Under the pieces are notes generated by a model. The model saw nothing but the letters and a program-made list of their open reading frames with translations. It was not told where the DNA came from and ran no database searches. From NCBI GenBank assembly GCA_021775425.1, contig JAJFHX010000031.1, positions 1 to 61,610 on the forward strand: DNA of 61,610 bases, in the 5' to 3' direction. Below, one piece after another: positions 25,937-35,619 of this stretch (position 1 is its first letter; every line of letters starts with the position of its first letter). Position numbers and translations under genes: made by a program. The stretch is from Hyphomicrobiales bacterium (lineage in GTDB: Bacteria > Pseudomonadota > Alphaproteobacteria > Rhizobiales > HXMU1428-3).

Positions 25937-26596
25937 TTGATCCGATTAGAAAACGTCGCTCTTCGCTATGGAAGAGGGCCAGAAATACTGCGAGACGTCA
26001 ACTTCCACTTGCGCCCCGGGTCACTTCACTTTCTAACAGGCCCCTCCGGTTCAGGTAAAACTTCCCTTTTGCGCCTGTTGTTTATGTCCATTCAGCCAAC
26101 ACGCGGCCTCATTCATCTGTTTGGCCAGAATGTAACGCGCATCACCCCTTCAAGAAGAGCTGATCTGCGTCGCCGCATTGGCATTGTTTTTCAGGATTTT
26201 CGGTTGTTAGATCATCTCAGTACCTGGGAAAATGTCGCCCTGCCTTTAAGAGTAACCGGTAAAAAACCGGGCGATTATCAGGAAGATGTCACTGACCTTC
26301 TGCAATGGGTTGGCCTTGGCGAACGCATGTACGCGCTCTCGCCGGTTCTCTCGGGCGGTGAAAAACAAAGAGCCGCCATCGCCAGAGCCGTAATTGGCAA
26401 ACCTGAACTTCTGTTAGCTGACGAACCAACCGGTAACGTTGACCCGCAAATGGCCCGCCGTCTTTTGCGGCTGTTCATCGAACTCAACCGACTTGGCACT
26501 TCCGTAATCATCGCCACCCACGATCATCAGCTCATGCAACAATTCCAGGCGCCTCGTTTAGAACTACATGACGGCCGCATTCATCAAGTAGGATAA
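25937..26596 (+). CDS. ftsE: Cell division ATP-binding protein FtsE
   Basis: A 219-residue ABC ATPase, the cytoplasmic motor of the FtsEX complex that activates peptidoglycan hydrolases at the division site. Walker A is GPSGSGKTS (residues 35-43), Q-loop FQDFRLLDHLST (the FtsE-typical sequence), signature LSGGEKQRAAIARA, Walker B LLLADEPTGNVDP, and the H-loop IIATHD. The start codon is TTG at 25937, giving the standard N-terminus MIRLENV; AGGGTG lies about eight bases upstream. ftsX follows after one base. The usual length is about 220 residues. Confidence 0.95.
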   Translation: MIRLENVALRYGRGPEILRDVNFHLRPGSLHFLTGPSGSGKTSLLRLLFMSIQPTRGLIHLFGQNVTRITPSRRADLRRRIGIVFQDFRLLDHLSTWENVALPLRVTGKKPGDYQEDVTDLLQWVGLGERMYALSPVLSGGEKQRAAIARAVIGKPELLLADEPTGNVDPQMARRLLRLFIELNRLGTSVIIATHDHQLMQQFQAPRLELHDGRIHQVG

Positions 26597-26597
26597 A

Positions 26598-27593
26598 ATG
26601 ACGTTCCAGCAAAACAACACATCACAACCACCCACCTCTTCAGGCAAAGAGCTCTATTCACCAACGCGCCCCAAAGAACGCAGCTGGGGCAATCAGTACA
26701 CCCCGATTGTTGAAGCCAAAACCGTGACCGGCAGCTCTTTAACGGTGGTGATCTCGATCATGTGTTTTCTGGCTTCCCTCACTGCTGGCTCGGTTTATCT
26801 CATCAACCAGTCTGCCGCCGCCTGGACAGACGACATCGCCAGCGAAGTCACAGTTCAACTCGGTGTCGAACGCGGTGATAACATTGACGACAAATTATCA
26901 AAACTTTCCTTCTTCCTCACCAATCAAAAAGGCATCAGCGGCGTCCGCCCTCTACCAGAAGAAGAAAGCGCTGTATTGCTTGAGCCCTGGCTTGGTAAAG
27001 AGGCTGATCTGAAAGGCCTCCCGATACCAAGGCTCATCGCCGTTGAGCTGGATAGAACCAACCCGCCCAATCTCATCAGACTAAGAGACGACATTCAAAA
27101 GAATTTCAAAAACGCCACCCTCGATGATCATAGAAGCTGGCAATCACAAATCCAGACAGTGACCCGCTCGATGGCACTTGGCGGCCTTGCTGTCCTCATT
27201 CTCGTTGGTCTTGCCACAACCGGCATCATTGTTTCCGCCACCAGGTCCGCCATGGCATCCAACCGCGAAATCGTAGAAGTTCTCCACTTTGTTGGCGCGA
27301 CAGATCGCTTCATCGCCAGAGAGTTCGAACGTCACTTTCTCTCTCTTGGGATTAAGTCAGGACTGGTCGGCGCTGTCGGCTCTCTGTTGATTTTTGTTTT
27401 TATGCCGTTTTTCATGCGAGTGTTAGGTGGCGGCACCATGACAACCGCTGAAATGCGCCGCCTGCTTGGTAACGCCACCTTGGACATACCCGGCTTCATC
27501 CTTCTTGGCATTGTTGTCATTGTCATCGCCGCCCTCTGCATGCTCACAACCAGATATGGCGTCTATCGTATTTTAAATTCTCAGCACCACTAA
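26598..27593 (+). CDS. ftsX: Cell division protein FtsX
   Basis: A 331-residue permease-like protein with four membrane helices (about residues 47-68, 193-216, 253-273 and 297-320) and a periplasmic loop between the first two (DDIASEVTVQLGVERGDN and GVRPLPEEESAVLLEPWLG). The FtsX core pattern NREIVEVLHFVGATDRFIAREF follows helix 2. With FtsE it transmits ATP hydrolysis to murein hydrolases through the membrane. An extended cytoplasmic N-terminus of about 45 residues, rich in Ser, Thr and Pro, is typical of alphaproteobacteria. It starts one base after ftsE, with AGGATAAA overlapping the ftsE end. Confidence 0.95.
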   Translation: MTFQQNNTSQPPTSSGKELYSPTRPKERSWGNQYTPIVEAKTVTGSSLTVVISIMCFLASLTAGSVYLINQSAAAWTDDIASEVTVQLGVERGDNIDDKLSKLSFFLTNQKGISGVRPLPEEESAVLLEPWLGKEADLKGLPIPRLIAVELDRTNPPNLIRLRDDIQKNFKNATLDDHRSWQSQIQTVTRSMALGGLAVLILVGLATTGIIVSATRSAMASNREIVEVLHFVGATDRFIAREFERHFLSLGIKSGLVGAVGSLLIFVFMPFFMRVLGGGTMTTAEMRRLLGNATLDIPGFILLGIVVIVIAALCMLTTRYGVYRILNSQHH

Positions 27594-27657
27594 AATTGGG
27601 TAAACTCAGCCACCTCTTCTAACACCACCCCTTTTTGAAAAAAGGACCAGAGCCCCA

Positions 27658-28386
27658 ATGCGTTCACTGATCTTTACAACCGGATTTTACATCGGCTCAG
27701 CCATTATTCTTATTCTTGGCTCTCCGCTGTTGTTCGGCAAAAGATCCTGGGCCATGGCCGGCCTCGCCTTTCATGGCCGCTTTGTCCTTTGCTGGATGCG
27801 GCTGATCATCGGCACGAAAATCGAAATCCGCGGCAAAGAAAACCTGCCGGAAAACCCCATCCTGATCGCCTCCAAACACCAGGCCCCATGGGAAACATTT
27901 GCCTTTCCCGCCATTATAAAAGACCCGGCATTGATCATGAAAGAAGAACTAATGGCCATTCCGTTTTATGGCTGGTTCTCCCGCAAATTTGAAATGATCC
28001 CCATTCGGAGGGAACGCGCCGCCATTGCTCTCAAAGAAATGCTGAAAGAAGCTGAAATTCGCAAAGCCCAGAAACGGGAAATCATCATCTTCCCTGAGGG
28101 CACCAGAACAAAACCCGGCGCAGAACCGGATTATAAACCAGGTGTCATCAAGCTCTATGAAAGCCTGAACATCCCCTGTGTTCCTGTGGCACTCAATTCA
28201 GGCACATTCTGGCCAAGAGGCTCGAGCAAACGCTATAAAGGGACCATCATCATAGAATTTCTGCCCCCCATCCCGCCAGGGTTAGAAAGAAAAGAGTTTA
28301 AACAACGCCTCATCTCAGCAATTGAGACAAAATGCACTCAATTACAAAAAGAAGGCGAAGCTGAAAAAATCCGGCTAAATAGCTGA
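27658..28386 (+). CDS. plsC: 1-acyl-sn-glycerol-3-phosphate acyltransferase
   Basis: A 242-residue membrane-bound acyltransferase (PlsC family) that adds the second acyl chain to lysophosphatidic acid to make phosphatidic acid. An N-terminal helix (about residues 8-26) is followed by the catalytic block SKHQAPWETF (about 71-80), in which the usual HxxxxD motif reads HxxxxE, the substrate block MIPIRRERAAIALK, and FPEGTRTKPGAEPDYKPG. The HxxxxE form is unusual but conservative. It comes 64 bases after ftsX and probably belongs to the same transcript. AAAAAGGACC precedes the ATG. Confidence 0.92.
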   Translation: MRSLIFTTGFYIGSAIILILGSPLLFGKRSWAMAGLAFHGRFVLCWMRLIIGTKIEIRGKENLPENPILIASKHQAPWETFAFPAIIKDPALIMKEELMAIPFYGWFSRKFEMIPIRRERAAIALKEMLKEAEIRKAQKREIIIFPEGTRTKPGAEPDYKPGVIKLYESLNIPCVPVALNSGTFWPRGSSKRYKGTIIIEFLPPIPPGLERKEFKQRLISAIETKCTQLQKEGEAEKIRLNS

Positions 28387-28625
28387 TTTGACCCTTTTTT
28401 ACAGTTATTCCGCCCGGTAAATGCCAAAACCACAACAATCAATAATTTCAGGCATCTGCTTCTGATAATTTCTGATTAAAAAACATCACTCTTTAGTTAC
28501 CACCTCTTAACACTTCATGCCTAACAATGGTGCCGTGTCCGCCACAACATCGCCGTACTGGTGCCTAATTTTCGGCAATCGAATCAGTTACATCTGGTAT
28601 TCACATGTTGAGAGCGGGGTGTGAG

Positions 28626-29066
28626 ATGTCAGTAAATTTACAGTATAAGTCAGTAGTCATGCGTAAAAACACCAGCCAGCAAAACGTTGAGCAAGCTAAT
28701 TTAAACGAACCCCTCCTCATTTCAAATGATGCAGAGCTTGAAAATGCATTCCATTTCTGGCAGGGCGCTTCCGGCAAACGCTACATCCACAGCGTCTATT
28801 CGCTGTTCACATGCCCCGAATTACCAAAAGCCAATTACATCCTTGTGAAAAGAGAGCAAGACGGCTCTTGCCGTGCCCTCTCCATTGGCCAGACAAAAGA
28901 AAAAGCCAGCTCGCTTAATCTCGCATTCCTGCGCCACAGCGCAGCAAAACACGGTGCCAATGAAATCCATGTAAATGTGATGACAAAAAATGACCACGAA
29001 CGTAATCTGGTCAGGTTAGACCTGTTAGGCTGCCAGTCGGTCAATGGCCAGCACCCAAAGCACTGA
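28626..29066 (+). CDS. Conserved hypothetical protein, possibly GIY-YIG-like
   Basis: A 146-residue soluble protein I cannot assign to a named family with confidence. The C-terminal half reads HSVYSLFTCPELPKANYILV then CRALSIGQTKEKASS, followed by LRHSAAKHGANEIHVNVM. The spacing of the Y-I-L-V strand, the S-I-G-Q-T strand and a later His resembles a degenerate GIY-YIG nuclease-like fold (where IGQT follows GIYYI), but the second GIY/YIG tyrosines and the catalytic Arg/Glu are not evident. The ATG at 28626 follows GGGGTGTGAG; two other in-frame ATGs are at 28605 and 28659. It lies between plsC and the convergent chaC. Confidence 0.55.
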   Translation: MSVNLQYKSVVMRKNTSQQNVEQANLNEPLLISNDAELENAFHFWQGASGKRYIHSVYSLFTCPELPKANYILVKREQDGSCRALSIGQTKEKASSLNLAFLRHSAAKHGANEIHVNVMTKNDHERNLVRLDLLGCQSVNGQHPKH

Positions 29067-29092
29067 CCGCGTTTAGCACTTTTATTCCTGCC

Positions 29093-29761
29093 TTAACATC
29101 TTAATGTCCTGTTCGCACAACCGGCCAGCTTAAAAGCGCAACCCGTCAGGCTGAGCAACCGACGAAGCTCCGCATCTTTCACACCAAGATCATCCAGATG
29201 ATCAATGGTCGACAACAGATAATCAATATTCGTGCCCGATTGCCCGGCACAGGCTTTAATAATCTCAGCCTTTTGCTGTAAAGAAAGCCCACCGACAAAT
29301 TGCGGATGGTATCGCTCGGCTACATAACAAAGCGCTCTCACTTCACGCCCGCTGCCATCAGCAAGTTCAACCGTCCGGTAAACCTCACGGTAAACCCGGT
29401 TCACCTGTTCCCGTCGTCTTAAATAATCAAGCGTTTTATAAGCATTTGATGGCGCGACATAATAAAGCACCCCATCACAGGCCCCGCCCCCATCAAGTCC
29501 AAGCACAAGTCCCGGCCGGCGTATCGTCCCCCGGTGGTGAATGGACCAGATGCAGAAAGAACGGTGCAAACCAATAAGACGCCCATTGCACCGCGAAACA
29601 TACTCAAAATCAGGCCGCCACATCAAAGAGCCATAGCCAAAAACCCACAATCCCGGCCCGCCAGTTTCAATTAAGTTGAGTTGCCCCGCCTCATCACGAA
29701 TTTTGCTCCGCATGTTTGCATGGTCAACTTCATTTCTTTGCTCCGGCATTTCATTCCTCAT
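29093..29761 (-). CDS. ChaC-like gamma-glutamylcyclotransferase
   Basis: A 222-residue ChaC-family enzyme that degrades glutathione to 5-oxoproline and Cys-Gly in the cytoplasm. The substrate loop WVFGYGSLMWRPDFEY is at about residues 39-54 (GYGSL 42-46), the family block RSFCIWSIHHRGT follows, and the catalytic acid is Glu118 in LDYLRRREQVNRVYRE. ChaC was named from the E. coli chaABC locus, but there is no calcium transporter here. Its start overlaps the tyrA stop by four bases (ATGA), so it is translated from the hisC-tyrA message. Confidence 0.93.
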   Translation of the reverse strand: MRNEMPEQRNEVDHANMRSKIRDEAGQLNLIETGGPGLWVFGYGSLMWRPDFEYVSRCNGRLIGLHRSFCIWSIHHRGTIRRPGLVLGLDGGGACDGVLYYVAPSNAYKTLDYLRRREQVNRVYREVYRTVELADGSGREVRALCYVAERYHPQFVGGLSLQQKAEIIKACAGQSGTNIDYLLSTIDHLDDLGVKDAELRRLLSLTGCAFKLAGCANRTLRC

Positions 29762-30663
29762 CGCCCAAAATCAGGCTTTTCAGTCTCTTGCCCTGCTTCA
29801 ACAATAGAACGTCTGATTTTCCTGGTCCGGCTGAACAGATCTTCAAGAGCTTGCCCATCCCCCCGGCGAATATGCCGCTGCAATTGTGTCAGATCTTCGG
29901 TAAAGCGACCAAGCATCTCAAGCACAGCTTCTTTATTGTTCATAAACACATCCCGCCACATAACCGGGTCACTCGCCGCAATACGCGTAAAATCCCTGAA
30001 ACCACCAGCTGAATATTTAATCACCTCGCTCGATGTCACCTCTTCAAGGTCAGCCGCAGTGCCAACAATGTTATAAGCAATCAGATGCGGAATATGAGAG
30101 GTTATCGCCAGAACAATATCATGATGCCCGGCATCCATCTCTTCAACATCAGAGCCAAGAGCCGCCCAGAGCGCTGAAACTTTGTCCGTTACTGAACGCG
30201 GCGTCCCTTCAAGCGGCGTTAAAATGCACCACCTTCCTTCAAACAGCGAAGGAAAACCAGCAGCAGGCCCTGAATATTCTGTCCCCGCCACAGGATGCCC
30301 CGGCACAAACCAGACACCTTCCGGCAACAATGGCTCTACAGCGTCGATGATGCTTTTTTTAACGGATCCCACATCACTTAAAATCGCACCAGCTTTTAAA
30401 AAAGGCACAAGTTCAGCAGCAACCGCCCCAACAGCCCCCACAGGAACCGCCATAATCACCAGATCAGCATCACTGATCGCTATTGACAAATCATCAGCAA
30501 TTTCCGCGCCAATTCCAATCTCGGTCGCTTGCTGGCGCACTGATGCATCCTTGTCAAACCCTGAAACAAACCGGCTTAAACCCTTCGCCTTTATCGCCCG
30601 GGTCAGAGATGAGCCAATCAGCCCCAGTCCGACAACTGCGACCTTTTCAAAAAGTTCAGCCAT
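29758..30663 (-). CDS. tyrA: Prephenate/arogenate dehydrogenase
   Basis: A 301-residue TyrA-family dehydrogenase, which oxidatively decarboxylates prephenate or arogenate to a tyrosine precursor. The Rossmann motif [10 protein letters not shown] lies at residues 10-19. The active-site stretches [16 protein letters not shown] and [17 protein letters not shown] carry the conserved histidines. Arg and Asp after strand 2 (GFDKD) suggest NAD use; whether prephenate or arogenate is preferred cannot be told. The ATG at 30663 is chosen over the upstream one at 30699 because GAGGGAG lies seven bases upstream and it overlaps the hisC end by eight bases. It forms an operon with hisC and chaC. Confidence 0.93.
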   Translation of the reverse strand: MAELFEKVAVVGLGLIGSSLTRAIKAKGLSRFVSGFDKDASVRQQATEIGIGAEIADDLSIAISDADLVIMAVPVGAVGAVAAELVPFLKAGAILSDVGSVKKSIIDAVEPLLPEGVWFVPGHPVAGTEYSGPAAGFPSLFEGRWCILTPLEGTPRSVTDKVSALWAALGSDVEEMDAGHHDIVLAITSHIPHLIAYNIVGTAADLEEVTSSEVIKYSAGGFRDFTRIAASDPVMWRDVFMNNKEAVLEMLGRFTEDLTQLQRHIRRGDGQALEDLFSRTRKIRRSIVEAGQETEKPDFGR

Positions 30664-31762
30664 GTGATACTCCCTCAACGAATTGAGAAAGCACCTCAAT
30701 CATCCGTTTGTTCTCGTCTTCAGTCCCGATTGTAATGCGCAGGCAATGCGGCAGATGATAACTTTCAAGCCGCCGCACAATCACTCCTTCATTCATCAAG
30801 AATGCATCTGCATTTGCAGCCGTTTTTTCGCCCGTTTCATCAAAATGAACCAGCACAAAATTTGCAACAGAAGGCGTCACTTCAAGCCCCAGCGCTTCAA
30901 TCTGCTCTGTCACCCAGGAAAGCCACTTTTCATTATGGTCCGCAGATTTATCAAGAAATTCAACATCAGCAATCGCAGCCGCGCCAGCAACATTGGCCGG
31001 CCCTGAAATATTAAACGGCCCTCTGATCCGGTTCAGCACATCAATCACATTAGCAGGCGCAAACGCCCAGCCAATCCTGAGTGAGGCCAGCCCGTAAATT
31101 TTCGAAAATGTCCGGGTCATGATTGTATTGTCGGTTGTCGCTACCAGCTCAATCCCCGCATCATAATCATTCCGTCTGACATATTCTGCATAAGCCCCAT
31201 CCAGCACAAGCCCCACATGATCCGGCAATTCAGCACGCAATCGTTTCACTTCACTATGCGGCAGATATGTGCCAGTCGGGTTATTCGGGTTCGCAATAAA
31301 CACCAGCTTCGTGCGCTCTGTCACCGCTTTTAAAATCTCATCAACATTGGTCGTCAGGTCAACTTCAGGCACAACTACAGGCGTGCCACCCGCCGCCAGA
31401 ATAGCAATTTTATAAACCAGAAACCCGTGTTTGGTGTAAATCGCCTCATCACCCTCACCCAGATAGGCAAGCGCAATCAGGCTCAGCAATTCGTCAGAAC
31501 CGGCACCACAAATAATATGCGCCGCATCAAGCCCAAACCGTTTGGCAATAGAAGCGCGCAATAAAGACGCCTCACCATCCGGATAACGGAACAATTTATC
31601 ATGAGCATCAGCATAAACCGCGAGCGCTTTCGGGCTTGGCCCAAGCGGCGTTTCATTCGAAGAAAGTTTAATGACAGATTGTTGCCCTGAAGCACTTGAT
31701 TTACCAGGTACATAGGGCGAAATATCAAAAATAGACTTTCTGGGCTGAAAAGAAGATTTCAT
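30656..31762 (-). CDS. hisC: Histidinol-phosphate / aromatic aminotransferase
   Basis: A 368-residue class I/II PLP aminotransferase of the HisC type. It converts imidazole acetol phosphate to histidinol phosphate, and many alphaproteobacterial copies next to tyrA also transaminate aromatic precursors. Evidence: [15 protein letters not shown] (about residues 32-46), [10 protein letters not shown] (157-166), LDGAYAEYV with the PLP aspartate, PLP lysine Lys221 in [16 protein letters not shown], and the C-terminal [10 protein letters not shown]. The tyrA linkage suggests that its physiological role is at least partly in tyrosine/phenylalanine synthesis. Confidence 0.93.
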   Translation of the reverse strand: MKSSFQPRKSIFDISPYVPGKSSASGQQSVIKLSSNETPLGPSPKALAVYADAHDKLFRYPDGEASLLRASIAKRFGLDAAHIICGAGSDELLSLIALAYLGEGDEAIYTKHGFLVYKIAILAAGGTPVVVPEVDLTTNVDEILKAVTERTKLVFIANPNNPTGTYLPHSEVKRLRAELPDHVGLVLDGAYAEYVRRNDYDAGIELVATTDNTIMTRTFSKIYGLASLRIGWAFAPANVIDVLNRIRGPFNISGPANVAGAAAIADVEFLDKSADHNEKWLSWVTEQIEALGLEVTPSVANFVLVHFDETGEKTAANADAFLMNEGVIVRRLESYHLPHCLRITIGTEDENKRMIEVLSQFVEGVSHG

Positions 31763-31958
31763 ACTAATTTTTTCCGTTTCGTTTCAAATTACCAAGAGGT
31801 TTAAGTGAATTTTCCAAAACTCGCACTATAATTTTATGTTTAGTTAAGATCGAGCCGTTTTATTTGATGCCGAACCGGCTAAAATATCGTAAGTAAACAA
31901 CCATTACCTTAGCAAAGTGACGTAAAATCAACCACCTTGCCACCTATGAGCATTATCT
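31763..31958 (+). promoter_or_regulatory. metX leader with possible structured element
   Basis: This 196-base region precedes metX and also holds the divergent hisC promoter. Near 31853-31881 AGCCG pairs with CGGCT around an 18-base loop and is followed by AAAATATCG. metX genes in alphaproteobacteria are often controlled by SAM-II riboswitches in this place, which likewise have a stem with a long loop and a downstream GCTAAA. I could not match the full SAM-II pseudoknot, so this is only a candidate. Confidence 0.25.
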
Positions 31959-33230
31959 GTGAGCCTTACCCGTGACCTTACCCATGAGCCTAAAAAGTGT
32001 ACGCCCTCTATGACAAGCCCGAATGAGAAAAACGAACAAAACCTAACCCCTGCTGATCAGGCGGCTGGTCAGTCTGTGGCTGAAGAAGGCGCGGTTCAAC
32101 CTGCAATACAAAGTGGCGGCCAGCAGAAAACTTTTAAAGACACGCCCCTCAAACTCGAAAGCGGCGCTGCGCTCTCACCATTCACTATAGCTTACGAAAC
32201 TTATGGCACCTTAAACGATGATAAATCCAACGCCATCCTGATTTGCCACGCTTTAACCGGTGATCAATACGCTGCCAGCAAACACCCTGTGACCGGCAAG
32301 GAAGGCTGGTGGGAAATTATGATCGGCCCTGGCAAACCAATAGATACAGATAAATACTTCGTCCTCTGCCCAAATGTCATTGGCGGCTGCATGGGCTCAA
32401 CTGGCCCTGCCTCAACCAACCCGGCCACCGGCAAAGCTTATGGCCTCGAATTCCCTGTGATCACCATTGCAGACATGGTCGCCGCTCAGACACACCTGGT
32501 CGAAAGCCTCGGCATCAAACAGCTGTTTTCCGTCATCGGCGGCTCAATGGGCGGTATGCAGGTTTTAGAATGGGCGTCAAAATATTCAGACCGCGTGTTT
32601 TCCGCCATTCCGATCGCCACAGCAGCCCGCCACTCAAGTCAGAACATCGCCTTCCATGAGGTCGGCAGACAAGCCGTCATGGCTGATCCTGAATGGAAAA
32701 GCGGATGCTATCTTGAAGAAAACACCAATCCGAGAAAAGGTCTGGCTGTTGCACGCATGGCCGCTCATATTACCTATCTCTCTGATAACGCCTTGCACCA
32801 GAAATTTGGTCGCAACCTTCAGGAACGTGAAAAAATCACATTCGGATTTGATGCAGATTTCCAGGTTGAAAGTTATTTGCGCCATCAGGGCTTCCGTTTT
32901 GTTGATAGATTCGACGCAAATTCATATCTCTACATCACAAGGGCGATGGACTATTTCGACCTCTTTGCAGAACATGACGGCATTCTGGCCGGTGCGTTTC
33001 AGGATACCAAAACAAGGTTCTGCGTCGTATCCTTTACAAGTGACTGGCTGTTCCCGACCAAAGAAAGCCGCCAGATCGTCCACGCGCTAACTGCAAATGC
33101 CGCCAATGTCTCTTTTGTTGAAATTGAAACGGACAAAGGCCATGATGCTTTCCTGCTGGATGAACCTGAAATGCTTTCCGCGATAAGAGGGTTCATCAGC
33201 GCCGCCGCAAGACAAAAGGGATTAACGTGA
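31959..33230 (+). CDS. metX: Homoserine O-acetyltransferase
   Basis: A 423-residue alpha/beta-hydrolase acyltransferase that activates homoserine for methionine synthesis. Nucleophile Ser196 (from this start) is in [15 protein letters not shown]; the acid is in [12 protein letters not shown] and the base in [14 protein letters not shown]. The early core shows [14 protein letters not shown] and [11 protein letters not shown]. Family acetyl/succinyl specificity cannot be decided from these residues. The core begins about residue 57; the preceding residues are a low-complexity extension. The start is uncertain: GTG at 31959 or ATG at 32010, neither with a strong ribosome binding site. metW overlaps the stop by four bases. 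Confidence 0.92.
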   Translation: MSLTRDLTHEPKKCTPSMTSPNEKNEQNLTPADQAAGQSVAEEGAVQPAIQSGGQQKTFKDTPLKLESGAALSPFTIAYETYGTLNDDKSNAILICHALTGDQYAASKHPVTGKEGWWEIMIGPGKPIDTDKYFVLCPNVIGGCMGSTGPASTNPATGKAYGLEFPVITIADMVAAQTHLVESLGIKQLFSVIGGSMGGMQVLEWASKYSDRVFSAIPIATAARHSSQNIAFHEVGRQAVMADPEWKSGCYLEENTNPRKGLAVARMAAHITYLSDNALHQKFGRNLQEREKITFGFDADFQVESYLRHQGFRFVDRFDANSYLYITRAMDYFDLFAEHDGILAGAFQDTKTRFCVVSFTSDWLFPTKESRQIVHALTANAANVSFVEIETDKGHDAFLLDEPEMLSAIRGFISAAARQKGLT

Positions 33231-33868
33231 ATAGCCACACCCCAAGCCCACACGATCACACAACCCGACATGACCACCTGATCATCAAAACCATGATCAG
33301 CCCAAACGCCCGAGTGCTGGATATTGGCTGCGGCGATGGTGCTCTTCTTGAATTGCTGCGCGAAGAAAAAAACGTAGATGGCCGCGGCATCGAAATCAGC
33401 CAGAAGAATGTCAACCATGCGGTGGCTAAGGGCCTGAGCGTAATTCAAGGGGATGCTGATCAGGACCTGATTAATTACCCAGATAATAGTTTTGATTATG
33501 CGGTCCTCAGCCTGACCATTCAGGCAACCAAAAACCCCAAAAAGGTGATGGAACAACTAATGCGCATCGCAGATTATGCCATTGTTTCCTTCCCCAATTT
33601 TGGCCACTGGAGAATCCGCTGGCAAATCCTCGCCTTTGGCCGCATGCCGGTAACCGATAAACTGCCCGAGCAATGGTACGACACACCGAACATTCACTTT
33701 TGCACCGTGAAAGATTTTGTCACCCTTTGCAAAAACATAGATGCCAGAGTTGAAGAAGCAATCACCATCAACAAAAGCGGTTATGAGTTCAGTGATAAAG
33801 TCCCGCTGTTCATTCACAACCTATTAGGCCGTGAAGCCGTGTTTCTGCTGTCTAAAAATAAAAGATAA
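33227..33868 (+). CDS. metW: Methionine biosynthesis protein MetW
   Basis: A 213-residue methyltransferase-fold protein that works with MetX; in several proteobacteria MetW is needed for MetX activity. It shows [17 protein letters not shown] (motif I), [36 protein letters not shown] (the MetW-typical block) and [20 protein letters not shown]. It begins with GTG at 33227, overlapping the metX stop as GTGA, so translation is coupled. Its stop is only five bases from the end of a convergent methyltransferase gene. Confidence 0.95.
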   Translation: MNSHTPSPHDHTTRHDHLIIKTMISPNARVLDIGCGDGALLELLREEKNVDGRGIEISQKNVNHAVAKGLSVIQGDADQDLINYPDNSFDYAVLSLTIQATKNPKKVMEQLMRIADYAIVSFPNFGHWRIRWQILAFGRMPVTDKLPEQWYDTPNIHFCTVKDFVTLCKNIDARVEEAITINKSGYEFSDKVPLFIHNLLGREAVFLLSKNKR

Positions 33869-33873
33869 TTGCC

Positions 33874-34602
33874 TCAGGCTGGCAACGGCCTGACCTGAAT
33901 GGTGGCTGTTTTCATCCGGCTGGCCTTCAGCCCCTTCGGGCGAATGGGTTGCGCCACTTCCTTAATCGCATCTACCATCAGCATACCGGAAAACCGCGGC
34001 CAGATTTTAGATCCGATCCGTTCAACCGCCGGGCTCGCCGTCAGTTTCAGCTTGGTGTCAAATGGCGCAAAATGAACAAGCGGCTCTATCGACAAAGGCC
34101 GGAACCAGCTTCTGATCAGCAAATCACGTAATTGCCCGCGGCTAAAGGGTTGCCCGTTACCAAACGGTGTTGTATCCACCCGCGCCCAAAGGCCAGAACG
34201 GTTCGGCACAATCAGCAATAACCGCCCCTCGGGGCGCATAATCCGCCACACTTCCTTTAAATGCATCTCTACATCGGAAAAAAACTCAAGCCCGTGAATT
34301 TCAATAATCCGGTCAAAACTGTCATCAGCCAGAGGGAACATATCCTCATCCACAATCACAGATCTCAGCGGCCCCTCCGCCGGCCAGATCAGCCCCCCCT
34401 GCCCGGCAGGATGAAAAGCTGCCACCTGGCGTGATTGCTTGAAAAATGCCCTGAGATAAGGTGAAGCATAGCCAACACCAGCCAGATCAAGCCCATCACC
34501 TGATGGCCAGTGCTGATGAATTTTCATCGAAATCTGATGCCGAACCCGGGCTCCGAGCGCACTCGCATAAAAATCTCGAATTTCAACAACATCAAGATGC
34601 AT
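33874..34602 (-). CDS. Class I SAM-dependent methyltransferase
   Basis: A 242-residue protein with a Methyltransf_11-like fold. The glycine loop is divergent (GLDLAGVGYASPYLRAFF), while the later motifs are typical: DEDMFPLADDSFDRIIEIHGLEF, EVWRIMRPEGRLLLIVPN, and FGNGQPFSRGQLRDLL. In many Hyphomicrobiales a gene of this type is divergent from gloB, as it is here (220 bases apart). The substrate is unknown. TGACCAGTTC occurs twice just upstream (about 34611-34650) in the shared promoter region. Confidence 0.83.
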   Translation of the reverse strand: MHLDVVEIRDFYASALGARVRHQISMKIHQHWPSGDGLDLAGVGYASPYLRAFFKQSRQVAAFHPAGQGGLIWPAEGPLRSVIVDEDMFPLADDSFDRIIEIHGLEFFSDVEMHLKEVWRIMRPEGRLLLIVPNRSGLWARVDTTPFGNGQPFSRGQLRDLLIRSWFRPLSIEPLVHFAPFDTKLKLTASPAVERIGSKIWPRFSGMLMVDAIKEVAQPIRPKGLKASRMKTATIQVRPLPA

Positions 34603-34822
34603 ATCTCATTGACCAGTTCTCAGCTTAAATGACCAGTTCATCAGCTAACAGCAGTATAGCATATTCAAAAAATCATAAACTTAACAACAAACCAATAATC
34701 TAATGAGCAAAGATTGATTTTAAATACCCACATTTTGTGAAAAGCGAACATGACAAACATTCTTTAACTGACTATTCTTGCCAAAATCATTTAACGGATA
34801 AACAAGAATAGAGAGACCCACT

Positions 34823-35590
34823 ATGAGCCTCGAAACCATCCTCGTACCCTGTTTTACTGATAATTATGCCGTCCTCGTACATGATACCGCCAGCAACAAA
34901 ACCCTTTGTGTCGACGCACCAGAAGCAAGGCCCATTCTAAGCGCCCTGTCAGAGCGTGACTGGAAACTCGATACATTACTGATCACCCACCATCATCACG
35001 ATCATATCGGCGGCAATGACCAGTTAAAAAGCATAACAGGCACCAGGATCGTCGGCCCCGAAGCTGAAAAACGCCAGATCCCGAACATGGATGAAACTGT
35101 CAGCGAAGGCGATGAGATAGAATTTGCAGGCCACCCCATCCATGTTTTTGCAACGCCCGGCCACACTCTTGGCCATGTCAGCTATCATTGGCCAGATGAT
35201 CACCTGGTCTTTACCGGCGACACCCTTTTTGCCCTTGGCTGTGGCAGGTTGTTCGAAGGCACCCCAGCGCAGATGTGGGCCTCACTTTCAAAACTGAAAG
35301 CCCTGCCAGATAAAACACAGGTATTTTGTGGCCATGAATATACTCTTTCAAATGCTGAATTTGCCATCTCTCAGGAACCTGAAAACATCGACCTTCAAAT
35401 GCGCCTGATGGATATCCGTGATAAAAGGTCAAAAAACCAGCCAACACTGCCATCAACGATCGAACTGGAAAAACGCACCAACCCGTTCCTGCGCCCGGAC
35501 AGTGCTGAAATTCGCAAAAAACTAAACCTGCCATCAGCCGATGATGAAGCCGTTTTCGCAGAATTACGCCGCCTCAAAGATCAGGCATAA
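34823..35590 (+). CDS. gloB: Hydroxyacylglutathione hydrolase (glyoxalase II)
   Basis: A 255-residue metallo-beta-lactamase-fold hydrolase that releases D-lactate from S-lactoylglutathione, the second glyoxalase step. The binuclear metal motif THHHHDHIGG is at residues 55-64, followed by ATPGHTLGHVSYH, FTGDTLFALGCGRLFEGT and FCGHEYTLSNAEFA; the C-terminal glutathione region has NPFLRPDSAEIRKKL. All metal ligands are present and the length is standard. GAGAGACC precedes the ATG. bluB follows after 29 bases and may be co-transcribed. The ChaC gene at 29 kb is the only other glutathione enzyme in view. Confidence 0.96.
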   Translation: MSLETILVPCFTDNYAVLVHDTASNKTLCVDAPEARPILSALSERDWKLDTLLITHHHHDHIGGNDQLKSITGTRIVGPEAEKRQIPNMDETVSEGDEIEFAGHPIHVFATPGHTLGHVSYHWPDDHLVFTGDTLFALGCGRLFEGTPAQMWASLSKLKALPDKTQVFCGHEYTLSNAEFAISQEPENIDLQMRLMDIRDKRSKNQPTLPSTIELEKRTNPFLRPDSAEIRKKLNLPSADDEAVFAELRRLKDQA

Positions 35591-35619
35591 TTAGCCAGCA
35601 CAAATAATTTCAGGGTCTT

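Noticed and set aside
34611..34655. Direct repeat TGACCAGTTC between a methyltransferase gene and gloB
   Set aside because: Only two short copies, one of which overlaps the 5' end of the gene region; not enough to claim an operator.
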